Shown here in pieces: positions 19,433 to 28,981 of a stretch of DNA of 64,000 bases. Made by a program: the position numbers and the translations under genes. This stretch comes from Candidatus Geothrix odensensis. Its GTDB lineage: Bacteria > Acidobacteriota > Holophagae > Holophagales > Holophagaceae. Location of the stretch: NCBI GenBank assembly GCA_016714685.1, contig JADKCH010000035.1, forward strand, positions 1 through 64,000, written 5' to 3'. The notes beneath the pieces are model-generated. The model did no database searches. It worked only from the letters and a program-made list of their open reading frames with translations, and had not been told where the DNA came from. Within the stretch, counting starts at the first letter, position 1. Every line of letters begins with the position of its first letter.

Positions 19433-22400
19433 ATGTCCCTCCCTGCCATGACCCCGCCTCCGGGCTCCCAGCTGCTCCGCTTCGTGGGGGACCGCGTGGC
19501 GTTCGGACTCGCGCACCCGGCCCCCGGTTCCGCCGGTTGGCGGGCCTTCCTGCGCACCAACCTCACCCGGGGCGCCGCCATGCGGGCCGAGACGGTGGCC
19601 CTGCTCGGGGAGGGCGACCGCGATCCGGGCGGCTCCTCCTGGCGCGACATCCCGCTGGGTGAGACAGAGAGCGGCTGGGTCCTGGACCTGCCCCTCACCG
19701 AGCCCGGCTGCTTCCGCGCCAAGGCCTACTGCGTGGACCCGGAGGGTTTCCAGCACTGGCCCGCGGGCGAGGATGCCAGCCTCTCGATCCACCCCGACCG
19801 CCTGCGCACCGCCAACACCATCTACTGCGCCTTCCCGCGCATGTTCGGCGGGGCTGCGGCCCGCCAGGTGCCGGAGCTCACCGGGGCCATCCAGACATTG
19901 GATGAAGCGGGCTATGCCGTCATCCCCCCCTCGGGCCGCCTGCGCGACCTCACGGCAGCCGTGCCCCACATCTTCGAGCGCCTGGGCAGCCGCATCCTGC
20001 ACCTGCTGCCCGTGGGGCCTGTGCCCACCACCTACGCCCGCATGGGCCGCTTCGGCAGCCCCTACGCCCAGCTGGACCTCACGGCCATCGACCCCGCCCT
20101 GGTGGACTTTGACCGCCGCACCACCGCCGAGGAGCAGTTCCGGGAGCTGACCGAGGCCGTCCACCGGCGGGGCGGGCAGGTGCTCCTCGACATCCTCGTG
20201 AACCACACGGGCTGGGGCTCCCGCCTGCTGGAGAACAAGCCGGGCTGGTTCCGGCGCAACGCCGACGGCACCTTCCACAGCCCTGGCGCCTGGGGCACCA
20301 CCTGGGAGGACCTGGTGGAGCTGGACCACGGCAGCCCGGCCCTGTGGGACGTGGTGGCCCGGGCCCTGCTGGTGTGGTGCGGCCGCGGCGTGGACGGCTT
20401 CCGCTGCGATGCCGGGTACATGGTGCCGCTGCCCGCCTGGCAGTACATCACCGCCAAGGTCCACCAGGCCTACCCGGAGACCGTCTTCCTGCTGGAAGGT
20501 CTGGGTGGCGGCTGGGAGGCCACCGAGGCCCTGCTCACGCGGGGCGGCATGCAGTGGGCTTACTCGGAGCTGTTCCAGAACCACCATCCCATCGAGGTGG
20601 CCCACTACCTGGACCACTGCCTGCGCCAGGGCGAGCGGACGGGACTGCTGGTCCACTACAGCGAGACCCACGACAACCTCCGCCTGGCGGGCCACGGCGC
20701 CGCCTGGTCACGCCAGCGCAACCGCCTCTGCGCCCTGGCCACGCAAAACGGGGCCTTCGGCTTCACCGCGGGCGTGGAGTGGCTGGCCACGGAGAAGGTG
20801 GATGTGCACGAGGCCCGGGACCTGGCCTGGGGCGCGGAGCCGAACCTGGTGGAGGAGCTCGCTGCCCTCAACCGCCTGCTGGCCCAGCATCCCTGCTTCT
20901 TCGACGGCGCCGACATCCGGCGCCTCAGCGCCGACGACGCCTCCGTGCTGGCACTGCTGCGGCGCTCCGCCGAGGGCCTCGATACGGTCCTGGTGCTGGT
21001 CAACCTGGATCAGGACCGCCCTCAGGCCTGCCCCCTGGGGGCCGCAGACTGGGCTGCACTCGGCGAGCCGGGGCTGGACCTGCTGGGCCAGCCAGCCCCC
21101 ACCGCCCGGCTCCTGCCCGGCGGGGACCGGGAACTGAGCCTGCCACCCGGCGCTTGCTACTGCCTGGCCGCCCTTGCCACGCCGCAGGGCCTGGCCGGCG
21201 ACGCCTACCGCCAGGCCCGGGCCCAGGCGGCCTGGGGCCTCCAGGCCCTGGCGGCGGTTCACCCGGCCGAGGCCCTCGGCCCTGCGCCCTGGCGGGACCT
21301 GGCCGAGCGGGTGGCTTTGGATCCGGAAGCCTTCCTCGCCGCTCTGCCCCACCTGGATGCAGACCTTCTGCGGCAGGACCTGCTGGCGGCCCTCGACGCC
21401 GCCCTCGCGGCCCAGGCCTTCCCGCAGGTCACGGTCTGGCGGGTCGAGGATGTGCGGCGGGTGAGCCTGGTGGCGCCACGACACTGGCTGTTGCTGCAAT
21501 CATCCGACCCCTTTGGCGCCACCCTCCAGTCCGTGGATGCACCGGATCTGCACCTGCGGAGCGTGGCCGTTCACGGGGGCTTCATCGCGGCGATCCCGCC
21601 CAGCCCCGCCCGCAAGGGCACCGCCACGCTCATCGTGCGCCGCCATGTCGCCGGGACGGAGAACCTCCAGGCTGACCTGCTGTTCCTGCCCGAGGTTCCG
21701 GCGCCACCGCGTCCGGTGCGCGAGGGCCTGGCCCTGCTCACCAATGGCCGCGGCGGCATGGCCCGGCTGCACGCGGACCTTGGCGCCATCACCTCCAAGT
21801 ACGACTGCCTGCTGGGGGCGAACCTGCACCCCTCGGCCCCCTCCGACCGCCACGTCCTGGCCAAGCGGCTGCGCGCTTGGGTGAACGCGGACGGCTTCAT
21901 CACGCCCCTGGATGGCCACAACCTCGTGAGCTTCGAGGGCGGACCTGTGGCCCGCTGGGTCTTCCGGGCCAGCGCCGGCGATGGCCGGCGGGTGGAGCTC
22001 TGCCTCGAGGCGGAGATGCCCCTGGATCACAACGCCGTGGTGCTGCGCTGGTCCCGCCCGGCCAATGCCGGGGCGGACACGGACCTGCCCGTTGGCCTTT
22101 CCGTCCGCATCACCGTGCGGCTCGATCTGGAGGATCGATCCTTCCACGGCGAGACCCGCCTCGATGCCACCACCGAGGACCACTTCCTGTCGCACACGAA
22201 GGCGCTCCCAGACCACCCGGGCTTCCGCTTCGAGCCGGCCCTGGATCGCCACCTGGAGGCCTGGGTGGAGGCTGGGACCTACCACCCGCAGCCCGAGGCC
22301 TGTCGGGGCATCCGCCATTCCGTCGAGGGTACGCGCGGACTGCCGGACTCGGGCGACGCCTGGAGCCCCGGCTGGTTCGACCTGCCCCTGCCCCCGGGTA

Positions 22401-23674
22401 CCGACCTGCGTATGGTGGTCCATGCCGACGCCACGGCCCCGGCTCTTAGCACTCGAGACGCACGCCTGAAGGTCCCCGATGTCCCGGGACGCCTGCGCCA
22501 GGCCCTCCAGGCCTTCGTGGCCCGTCGCGCCAGCGGCCTCACCGTCATCGCGGGCTACCCCTGGTTCCTGGACTGGGGCAGGGACACGCTCATCGCCTGC
22601 CGGGGACTCCTCGCGGCCGGACAGGTCGAAGAGACGGCCCTGATCCTGCGCACCTTCGCGGCCCTGGAGGAGGGCGGCACCCTCCCCAACATGCTCGGCG
22701 CCGACCACACGGCGGACCGCGACACCTCGGATGCCCCCCTCTGGCTGGCCGTGGCCTGCGAGGAGGCCGCCGAACGGCTGGGTCCGGCCTTCTTCCAGGC
22801 CGAGGCCGGGGGCCGCAGCATCCTCGCGGTGCTGACCTCCCTGGGGGAGCATCTGCGGGCCGGGGCGCGGAACGGCGTCCGGATGGATCCGGCCTCGGGC
22901 CTGCTCTGGAGCCCCGCGCACTGCACCTGGATGGACACCCGCTATCCCATGGGCACCCCGCGCGAGGGCTATCCCGTGGAGATCCAGGCCCTGTGGATCC
23001 GCCTGCTGCGCCTGCTGGACCGCCTCGGCGCGGCCAGCGACGGCGAGCCCTGGGCCGCCACCCTGGCCCGGGCCGAGGGTTCCCTCGATGCCTTCTGGCT
23101 GGAGGACCGGGGCTGGTTCGCCGACGTGCTGCTGGCGGCGAAGGATGTCCCGGCCCGGGCGGCCAAGCCCGCCGACCACCTGCGTCCCAACCAGCTGCTC
23201 CTGGTGTCGCTGAGCCTGGTGAGCGGCGATCGGGCCCGGCGCTGCGTGGCCGCCTGCGCCCGCCACCTGCTGGTGCCCGGCGCCCTGCGCAGCCTCGCCC
23301 CCCTGCCAGTTACGGTGCCCCTGCCCATCCCGGCCCCCTGGGGCGGAACCCTCAACGATCCTGCCCTGCCCTACCAGGGCCGGTACGAGGGCGACGAGGA
23401 CACCCGCCGCAAGCCCGCCTACCACAACGGCACGGCCTGGGCATGGCAGCTGCCCATGCTCTGCGAAGCCCTGGACCTGGCCTGGGAGAGCGACCCCGCC
23501 GCCCGCGCCACCGCCCTCGCCTGGCTGGGCTCCATCGCCCCCCTGCTCGACACCGGCTGCCTCGGCCAACTGCCCGAGATCCTCGACGGTGACGCCCCCC
23601 ACGCGCCGCGCGGCTGCGATGCCCAGGCCTGGAGCGTCAGCGAGGCGCTGCGGGTGTGGATGAACCTGACCTGA
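19433..23674 (+). CDS. Bifunctional glycogen debranching enzyme: GH13-like plus GH133 domains
   Basis: A single 1413-aa protein. The N-terminal half is a GH13-type barrel: RFGSPYAQLDLTAID, then the beta4 motif GVDGFRCDAG (nucleophile Asp), FLLEGLGG (general acid Glu) and YSETHDN (third Asp). The C-terminal half is an amylo-alpha-1,6-glucosidase/GDE_C domain: GYPWFLDWGRDTLIACRGLL, TLPNMLGADHTADRDTSDAP and KPAYHNGTAWAWQLP. The pairing matches the eukaryotic debranching enzyme plan (4-alpha-glucanotransferase plus 1,6-glucosidase). Start ATG 19433 or GTG 19412. It opens the glycogen locus 35 bp after ftsZ. Dual activity is inferred from domain content. Confidence 0.85.
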   Translation: MSLPAMTPPPGSQLLRFVGDRVAFGLAHPAPGSAGWRAFLRTNLTRGAAMRAETVALLGEGDRDPGGSSWRDIPLGETESGWVLDLPLTEPGCFRAKAYCVDPEGFQHWPAGEDASLSIHPDRLRTANTIYCAFPRMFGGAAARQVPELTGAIQTLDEAGYAVIPPSGRLRDLTAAVPHIFERLGSRILHLLPVGPVPTTYARMGRFGSPYAQLDLTAIDPALVDFDRRTTAEEQFRELTEAVHRRGGQVLLDILVNHTGWGSRLLENKPGWFRRNADGTFHSPGAWGTTWEDLVELDHGSPALWDVVARALLVWCGRGVDGFRCDAGYMVPLPAWQYITAKVHQAYPETVFLLEGLGGGWEATEALLTRGGMQWAYSELFQNHHPIEVAHYLDHCLRQGERTGLLVHYSETHDNLRLAGHGAAWSRQRNRLCALATQNGAFGFTAGVEWLATEKVDVHEARDLAWGAEPNLVEELAALNRLLAQHPCFFDGADIRRLSADDASVLALLRRSAEGLDTVLVLVNLDQDRPQACPLGAADWAALGEPGLDLLGQPAPTARLLPGGDRELSLPPGACYCLAALATPQGLAGDAYRQARAQAAWGLQALAAVHPAEALGPAPWRDLAERVALDPEAFLAALPHLDADLLRQDLLAALDAALAAQAFPQVTVWRVEDVRRVSLVAPRHWLLLQSSDPFGATLQSVDAPDLHLRSVAVHGGFIAAIPPSPARKGTATLIVRRHVAGTENLQADLLFLPEVPAPPRPVREGLALLTNGRGGMARLHADLGAITSKYDCLLGANLHPSAPSDRHVLAKRLRAWVNADGFITPLDGHNLVSFEGGPVARWVFRASAGDGRRVELCLEAEMPLDHNAVVLRWSRPANAGADTDLPVGLSVRITVRLDLEDRSFHGETRLDATTEDHFLSHTKALPDHPGFRFEPALDRHLEAWVEAGTYHPQPEACRGIRHSVEGTRGLPDSGDAWSPGWFDLPLPPGTDLRMVVHADATAPALSTRDARLKVPDVPGRLRQALQAFVARRASGLTVIAGYPWFLDWGRDTLIACRGLLAAGQVEETALILRTFAALEEGGTLPNMLGADHTADRDTSDAPLWLAVACEEAAERLGPAFFQAEAGGRSILAVLTSLGEHLRAGARNGVRMDPASGLLWSPAHCTWMDTRYPMGTPREGYPVEIQALWIRLLRLLDRLGAASDGEPWAATLARAEGSLDAFWLEDRGWFADVLLAAKDVPARAAKPADHLRPNQLLLVSLSLVSGDRARRCVAACARHLLVPGALRSLAPLPVTVPLPIPAPWGGTLNDPALPYQGRYEGDEDTRRKPAYHNGTAWAWQLPMLCEALDLAWESDPAARATALAWLGSIAPLLDTGCLGQLPEILDGDAPHAPRGCDAQAWSVSEALRVWMNLT

Positions 23675-23679
23675 AGAAG

Positions 23680-23710
23680 CAGGCCCATTCTCACGCGTGG
23701 TTGGGGCCTG
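23680..23710 (+). terminator. Candidate hairpin after debranching gene
   Basis: Arms CAGGCCC and GGGCCTG (7 bp, perfect) with a 17-nt loop, six bases after the stop of the debranching gene. There is no T tract after it, so termination is only possible, not shown. Confidence 0.35.
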
Positions 23711-23777
23711 ATGGGGACCCGAAGCGACGACGGGGCGGCCGTGAGCTTCGGCGGCGCGGTCCCGCCTGGCGCGTTCG

Positions 23778-23808
23778 GCCTTCAACCCGGATTCAGCGGG
23801 CTGAAGGG
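23778..23808 (+). terminator. Second hairpin, just upstream of the AT-rich promoter region
   Basis: Arms CTTCAaCCCG and CGGGcTGAAG form a 9-pair stem with one A/C mismatch and a short loop. It lies directly before the AT-rich block that precedes the Rrf2 gene and could insulate that promoter from upstream transcription. Confidence 0.4.
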
Positions 23809-23810
23809 CT

Positions 23811-23877
23811 TCATAATTATCAATTATAAAAATCAATTTTATTATGTAATTAAACAAGTTGTGTAGGAGACGGTGAC
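23811..23877 (+). promoter_or_regulatory. AT-rich promoter/operator region and RBS of the Rrf2 gene
   Basis: This is the most AT-rich stretch in an otherwise GC-rich window. It holds the perfect palindrome ATAATTAT and the dyad ATAAAA-5-TTTTAT. TAGGAGA, seven bases before the ATG at 23878, is a good ribosome-binding site. Rrf2-family regulators commonly bind AT-rich dyads in their own promoter, so autoregulation is plausible. No -35/-10 pair is assigned with confidence. Confidence 0.5.
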
Positions 23878-24306
23878 ATGAAAGGTTCTGCAAAAGGGCG
23901 TTACGGTTTGTTGTTCATGGTTGAGCTGGCCCTGCAGGCAGGGCGTGGTCCAGTCCTGGTGGACACGGTGGCCGAGCGTCAGGTCCTTCCCCCCAAATTC
24001 CTCCGGGTCCTTTTGGGCAGCCTCAAGGCCGCAGGTCTCGTGAAGGTCCAGCGCGGTCCCAGCGGTGGCTGCGAATTGACCAGACACCCCAGTCGCATCA
24101 CAGCCTTGCAGGTCTTGGAGGCCCTCGATGGCCGCCTCGGTGCTGCCGAAGCCGAGGCGGGCGCCACCTCTGGCGCCCGGGCCGTGCGTGAACTTTGGAC
24201 CCGGAGCATCGAGGCAGCCCGTGCCGTTCTTGGCACCACGACCCTGGCTGATCTGGCCGCGCGACAGCGGGATCTGGAGGTGGACAGTCACGGCTATTCC
24301 ATCTGA
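23878..24306 (+). CDS. Rrf2 family transcriptional regulator lacking iron-sulfur cysteines
   Basis: A 142-aa winged-helix protein. The DNA-binding part reads KGRYGLLFMVELA, then VLPPKFLRVLLGSLKAAGLV (recognition helix) and VQRGPSGGCELTRHPSRITA (wing), followed by the dimerisation helix LQVLEALDG. IscR- and NsrR-type members carry three Cys after this helix; here the segment is AEAEAGATSGARAV, with none, and the only Cys is in the wing. It is therefore unlikely to hold a canonical [2Fe-2S] or [4Fe-4S] cluster. It lies between two glycogen genes on the same strand; the regulon is unknown. Confidence 0.85.
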   Translation: MKGSAKGRYGLLFMVELALQAGRGPVLVDTVAERQVLPPKFLRVLLGSLKAAGLVKVQRGPSGGCELTRHPSRITALQVLEALDGRLGAAEAEAGATSGARAVRELWTRSIEAARAVLGTTTLADLAARQRDLEVDSHGYSI

Positions 24307-24810
24307 CCGGCCCCGGCGCCACCAGCTCCAGAGCGGCCCCTATGAATGGATTCGCAGCGTCAGGTGCATGCGTGCAGTCCCTTTTTTATGAATGGGTTTG
24401 GAGCATTGGCCAGGGTTGAGGTCAGGGATCGGTTCGATTTCGAGGCGACGATCCTGCCCCTTCTGGCCCCGCCTCAGCGGGCGATACGGCTATCACCACC
24501 CCAGCCCGGAAGGAGTGCCTGTGTCCCCGGATCCAGGGATTTGTGGTTGCGAAGCGAGACCCTTCCTGGAGGCCGGGAACCGTGCGCAGAAGATGCGTCG
24601 ATTCCACATGCTGCAGGTGGGCCCTCCCACGGAATTCAACCTGGCCCCGGGTTGAACCCCGTCGCGTCCTGGGCCATGCCCTGGGCTCGTGGAGAAACCA
24701 GGTTGCCGAGCCAGTGGCGGACAGGGCCGTCCGCCATGCGGGAGGTTCGGGATCGCCAGATCCGCTGAATCCGTGGGTCCGCCAACGAGTTTCAGGCCCT
24801 AGAATGGTCC
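24307..24810. other. Intergenic region upstream of glgB
   Basis: About 500 bp with no recognisable gene on either strand; short frames present have no family features. It probably carries the promoter of glgB-glgP, which I could not place. No repeat or strong hairpin was noted. Confidence 0.4.
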
Positions 24811-26718
24811 ATGGAAGCACCCCGCGCCCCTTCGACCTTAGGCGACCTCGATCTGCACCTGCTGGGCGAGGGCACGCACCTGCGGGCCTACGAGAAGCTG
24901 GGTGCCCACCTGCGGACGGTGGATGGCGCACCGGGCGTGAGCTTTGCGGTCTGGGCACCGAATGCCAAGGCCGTGAGCGTGGTGGGCGACTTCAACGGCT
25001 GGGATGGCCGGGCCCATCCCCTGGCCCAGGCGGGACCCAACGGCTTCTGGGAGGCCTTCGTGCCGGGCCTGGTCCCCGGGATGCTCTACAAGTTCGAGCT
25101 GCACGGACCGAACGGCCAGCTGCTGCACCTCAAGGCGGATCCCTACGCCTTCCGCTGCGAGCGGGCCCCGGGCACGGCCTCCATCATCCACGGCCTGCCC
25201 GCCCATGACTGGCGTGATGGCGCCTGGATGGAGTCCCGCCGGAAGACCAAGGCCCACGCGGCACCGGTCAGCATCTACGAACTGCACCTGGGCTCCTGGC
25301 GGCGGCGGCCCGACGGCTCCTTCATGAGCTACCAGGAGATCGCCGCCGATCTGGCCCCCTACGCCAGCTGGCTGGGCTTCACCCACGTGCAGCTGCTGCC
25401 CGTGACCGAGCATCCCTTCGATCCCTCCTGGGGCTACCAGCCGCTGGGGATGTTCGCGCCCACCAGCCGCTTCGGCGGGCCCGAGGACTTCAAGGCCTTC
25501 GTGGACACCCTGCACCAGGCGGGACTCGGCGTCATCCTGGACTGGGTGCCCGCCCACTTCCCGGAGGATGCCCACGGCCTCGCCAGCTTCGACGGCACCC
25601 ACCTCTACGAGCACGCGGACCCCCGCCAGGGCCGCCACATGGACTGGGGCACCCTCATCTACAACTACGGCCGGGTGGAGGTGCAGAACTACCTCATCTC
25701 CAACGCCCTCTTCTGGCTGGACCAGTTCCACATCGACGGCCTGCGGGTGGATGCGGTGGCGTCGATGCTCTACCTGGACTACAGCCGCGAGCCGGGCCAG
25801 TGGATCCCCAACCGCCACGGGGGTCGGGAGAACCTCGAAGCCGTGGCCTTCCTGCGCCGCCTGAACGAAGTGGTCTACGCCCAGTTCCCCGACGCCTTCA
25901 CGGTGGCCGAGGAATCCACGGCCTGGCCGGGCGTGTCGCGCCCCACGGACAAGGGCGGCCTCGGCTTCGGCTTCAAGTGGGACATGGGCTGGATGCACGA
26001 CACCCTGCGCTACCTAGGCGAGGGCATGATGGCGCGCCCTCACCACCACGACGACATCACCTTCTCCATGCTCTACCACGATGCCGAGAACTACGTGCTG
26101 CCGCTCTCCCACGACGAGGTGGTCCACGGCAAGCGCAGCCTCTACGGTCGCATGCCGGGCGATGCCTGGGAGCGCATGGCGAACCTGCGCCTGCTCTACG
26201 CCTGGCTCTTCGCCCACGGTGGCAAGAAGCTGCTCTTCATGGGCGGCGAGTTCGCCCAGGGGAAGGAGTGGAACCACGACACGGCCCTGGACTGGGGCCT
26301 GCTGGACGACCCCGCCCACAAGGGCATCCACGACCTGATCCGCGACCTGAACAGCCTCTACTGTCGGTACCCGGCCCTGCACGAAGGGGACTGCCAGCAC
26401 GGGGGCTTCGCCTGGATTGACTGCGGCGACCGCTTCAACAGCGTGCTGACGCTCCTCCGCCGAGCCGCGGACCACCGTGACTTCGTGGCCGTGGCCTTCA
26501 ACTTCACCGCCCTCACCCAGAGCGGGTATCGCATCGGCGTGCCCACGGCCGGAACCTATGTCGAGCTGTTGAACACCGACTCGACCTTCTACGGCGGCCG
26601 CAACCAGGGCAACACTGGGCGGGTCCAAACCGAACCCATCCCCGCCCATGGCTTCGCCCAGTCCCTGAACCTCACCCTGCCGCCCCTGGCCGCCCTCTTC
26701 CTGAAGCCCGAGGCCTAG
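24811..26718 (+). CDS. glgB: 1,4-alpha-glucan branching enzyme GlgB
   Basis: GlgB transfers glucan segments to make alpha-1,6 branches. Intact, 635 aa. Domain order: a CBM48 N-domain (VSFAVWAPNAKAVSVVGDFN), the GH13 barrel with HVQLLPVTEHPFDPSWGYQP, nucleophile Asp in GLRVDAVASMLYLDY (near residue 314), acid Glu in VAEESTAWPGVSRP (near 367), third Asp in LPLSHDEVVHGK, and a C-terminal all-beta domain. The second, extra N-terminal module of long GlgB forms is absent, so this is the shorter type. It leads glgP by 29 nt. Confidence 0.96.
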   Translation: MEAPRAPSTLGDLDLHLLGEGTHLRAYEKLGAHLRTVDGAPGVSFAVWAPNAKAVSVVGDFNGWDGRAHPLAQAGPNGFWEAFVPGLVPGMLYKFELHGPNGQLLHLKADPYAFRCERAPGTASIIHGLPAHDWRDGAWMESRRKTKAHAAPVSIYELHLGSWRRRPDGSFMSYQEIAADLAPYASWLGFTHVQLLPVTEHPFDPSWGYQPLGMFAPTSRFGGPEDFKAFVDTLHQAGLGVILDWVPAHFPEDAHGLASFDGTHLYEHADPRQGRHMDWGTLIYNYGRVEVQNYLISNALFWLDQFHIDGLRVDAVASMLYLDYSREPGQWIPNRHGGRENLEAVAFLRRLNEVVYAQFPDAFTVAEESTAWPGVSRPTDKGGLGFGFKWDMGWMHDTLRYLGEGMMARPHHHDDITFSMLYHDAENYVLPLSHDEVVHGKRSLYGRMPGDAWERMANLRLLYAWLFAHGGKKLLFMGGEFAQGKEWNHDTALDWGLLDDPAHKGIHDLIRDLNSLYCRYPALHEGDCQHGGFAWIDCGDRFNSVLTLLRRAADHRDFVAVAFNFTALTQSGYRIGVPTAGTYVELLNTDSTFYGGRNQGNTGRVQTEPIPAHGFAQSLNLTLPPLAALFLKPEA

Positions 26719-26747
26719 CCCCACCCCCGCTTTTCTTAGGACCCGTC

Positions 26748-28874
26748 ATGGACAAGCTCCTCCCGAAACTGCAAAAGCTCACCCAGAACCTCTGGTGGAC
26801 CTGGAAACCCGAGGTGCGGACCATCTACCGCGACCTGGATCTGGACCTGTACCACAAGGCTCACCGGAACCCCATGTGCGTACTCAAGCAGATCGCCCCC
26901 GAACAGCTGGAGAAGCGGGCCGCGGACGTGGACGTACCCGCCCGGGTGGACCGTGCCCTGCGGCAGCTGCAGGAGTACCTCACGGCCCCCACTACCTGGG
27001 GCCTCACCCACGCGGGCGCCATGCGTTCCCGCCCCGTCGCCTATTTCTGCATGGAATTCGGCATCCACGAGTCGCTCCCCATCTACTCGGGCGGTCTCGG
27101 CATCCTGGCCGGCGATCACCTGAAGGCCGCCTCGGATCTGGGCGTCCCACTGGTGGGCGTGGGCCTGCTCTACCACGAGGGCTACACCTCCCAGGTGCTC
27201 AACGCCGACTTCTGGCAGCAGGACGTGGTCGAGCCCTTCGACATCGCGGACCTGCCGCTGGTGCCTGCGGTGGACCGGTTCGGCGAGCCCGTGCATGTGT
27301 CCGTGGAGATGTCCGGGCGGCTGGTGCATGCCGCCGTCCTGGAGGTCAAGGTCGGACGCATCCGCCTCATCCTCCTCGATACCCGCGTCAAGCAGAACGA
27401 CCCGAGGGACGTGGCGCTGGCCGCGCGCCTCTACGGCGGCGACCAGCGCATGCGCATCGAGCAGGAGCTGCTGCTGGGCGTGGGCGGCACCCGGGCCCTG
27501 CGGGCGCTCGGCATCAATGCCAGCGTCTTCCACCTCAATGAGGGCCACTCCGCCTTCTCGCTGCTGGAGCGGGCCCGGTACCGCGTCCAGATGGATGGCA
27601 TGACCCCGCAGGAGGCCCTGAAAGAGGTGGCTTCGGCCACGGTGTTCACCACCCACACGCCGGTGGACGCCGGCCACGACCGCTTCCCCGCGGACCTGGC
27701 CGCCGAGCATCTGCGGCCTCTGGCCGAGGGCCTGCGCCTGCCCCTGGAAGAGGTCATGGGCCTGGGCCGGGTGAATCCCCACGACCATGGCTCCCCCTTC
27801 CTGCCCACGGTGCTGGCCCTGAAGCTGTCCCGGCGGGCCAACGGCGTCTCCGCGCTGCACGGCGTGGTGTCCCGCAAGATGTGGAACCACCTCTACCCCG
27901 GCCTGCGGGAGGAGGCCGTGCCCATCGGCCACGTCACCAACGGCGTGCACCTGCCCACCTGGCTGGCCACGGAGATGAACCACCTGTATGAATCGCACCT
28001 GGGCGTGGACTACCAGAGCTCCCTGACCCGCCCCGCCACCTGGTCCCGGATCGCCTCGGTATCATCCGCCGAGATCTGGGAGACCAAGCAGGTGCTGAAG
28101 GCCCGCACCATCCGCTTCATCCGCGAGCGCAGCGCCCAGACCCGCGAGCGCTTGGGCCTGCCCGCGATCGAGCCCGCGCCGCTGGATCCGGACGCCCTCA
28201 CCATCGGCTTCGCCCGCCGGTTCGTGCCCTACAAACGGCCCGACCTGCTCTTCTCGGACCTGGACCGCCTGGACCGCCTGGTGAACCACCCCGAGCGGCC
28301 CGTGAACCTCGTCTTCTCGGGCCGGGCCCACCCCGCGGACAACACCGGCAAGGGGCTCATCCAGAAGGTCTCCAAGATCCTGGAGGACCCGCGTTTCCGC
28401 CACCGCATCGTCTTCGTCGAGAACTACAACATCCACGTGGGCCGCATCCTCTACCAGGGCATCGACGCCTGGCTGAACAACCCCCAGCGCCCCCTGGAGG
28501 CCTGCGGCACCAGCGGCATGAAGGTCGTCCTCAACGGCGGCCTCCACATCTCGGTGCGGGATGGCTGGTGGGCCGAGTCCTACGACGGCGACAACGGATT
28601 CGCCATCGGCACCGGCGAGATCCATGCCGACCAGTCCATCCAGGACCACCGCGACGCCGAGGACCTCTTCCGCCTGCTGGAGGACGAGGTCGTGCCGCTG
28701 TACTACGAAAACCGCAACGGCGCCGGCGTGCCCCGCTGCTGGGTGGAGCGCATGAAGAACTCCATCCGCACGCTGGCCTGGCGCTTCAACGCCGACCGGA
28801 TGGTGCAGGACTACGTCGAGCACCTCTACCTGCCCGCGGCCATCGGCAACAGCTGCCAGATGCCCCCCGCCTGA
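26748..28874 (+). CDS. glgP: Alpha-glucan (glycogen) phosphorylase, DUF3417 type
   Basis: This enzyme releases glucose-1-phosphate from alpha-1,4-glucan. It is a 708-aa GT35 protein. The N-terminus LQKLTQNLWWTWKPEVR is the DUF3417 module of the bacterial alpha-glucan phosphorylase branch, unlike E. coli GlgP. Core motifs: AYFCMEFGIHESLPIYSGGL, FHLNEGHSAFSLLERAR, FTTHTPVDAGHDRFP, and near the end GTSGMKVVLNGGLHISVRDG, where the Lys should hold pyridoxal phosphate. It lies downstream of glgB in the same orientation. Shorter at the C-terminus than many homologues of about 850 aa. Confidence 0.93.
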   Translation: MDKLLPKLQKLTQNLWWTWKPEVRTIYRDLDLDLYHKAHRNPMCVLKQIAPEQLEKRAADVDVPARVDRALRQLQEYLTAPTTWGLTHAGAMRSRPVAYFCMEFGIHESLPIYSGGLGILAGDHLKAASDLGVPLVGVGLLYHEGYTSQVLNADFWQQDVVEPFDIADLPLVPAVDRFGEPVHVSVEMSGRLVHAAVLEVKVGRIRLILLDTRVKQNDPRDVALAARLYGGDQRMRIEQELLLGVGGTRALRALGINASVFHLNEGHSAFSLLERARYRVQMDGMTPQEALKEVASATVFTTHTPVDAGHDRFPADLAAEHLRPLAEGLRLPLEEVMGLGRVNPHDHGSPFLPTVLALKLSRRANGVSALHGVVSRKMWNHLYPGLREEAVPIGHVTNGVHLPTWLATEMNHLYESHLGVDYQSSLTRPATWSRIASVSSAEIWETKQVLKARTIRFIRERSAQTRERLGLPAIEPAPLDPDALTIGFARRFVPYKRPDLLFSDLDRLDRLVNHPERPVNLVFSGRAHPADNTGKGLIQKVSKILEDPRFRHRIVFVENYNIHVGRILYQGIDAWLNNPQRPLEACGTSGMKVVLNGGLHISVRDGWWAESYDGDNGFAIGTGEIHADQSIQDHRDAEDLFRLLEDEVVPLYYENRNGAGVPRCWVERMKNSIRTLAWRFNADRMVQDYVEHLYLPAAIGNSCQMPPA

Positions 28875-28941
28875 GCCCCGACGACTAGGGAGCCCCGGAA
28901 ACAACCGGTCGGATGGTGTCCACCGCCGTTTCTTATTGCCA

Positions 28942-28960
28942 GTGTCGGCTCTGCCGATAC
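28942..28960 (+). promoter_or_regulatory. Hairpin in the leader of the GAF gene
   Basis: GTGTCGGC, loop TCT, GCCGATAC gives eight pairs including one G-T. It ends just before AGGGGATAAGGAG, the likely ribosome-binding region, and 21 bases before the GAF start. It could influence translation or end the glgP transcript; neither is shown. Confidence 0.3.
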
Positions 28961-28981
28961 AGGGGATAAGGAGCGGCGGCC

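Noticed and set aside
21500..23893. 797-aa open frame on the minus strand opposite the debranching gene
   Set aside because: The plus strand carries clear glycosidase motifs. Long antisense frames are common at this GC content, and the product has no family features.
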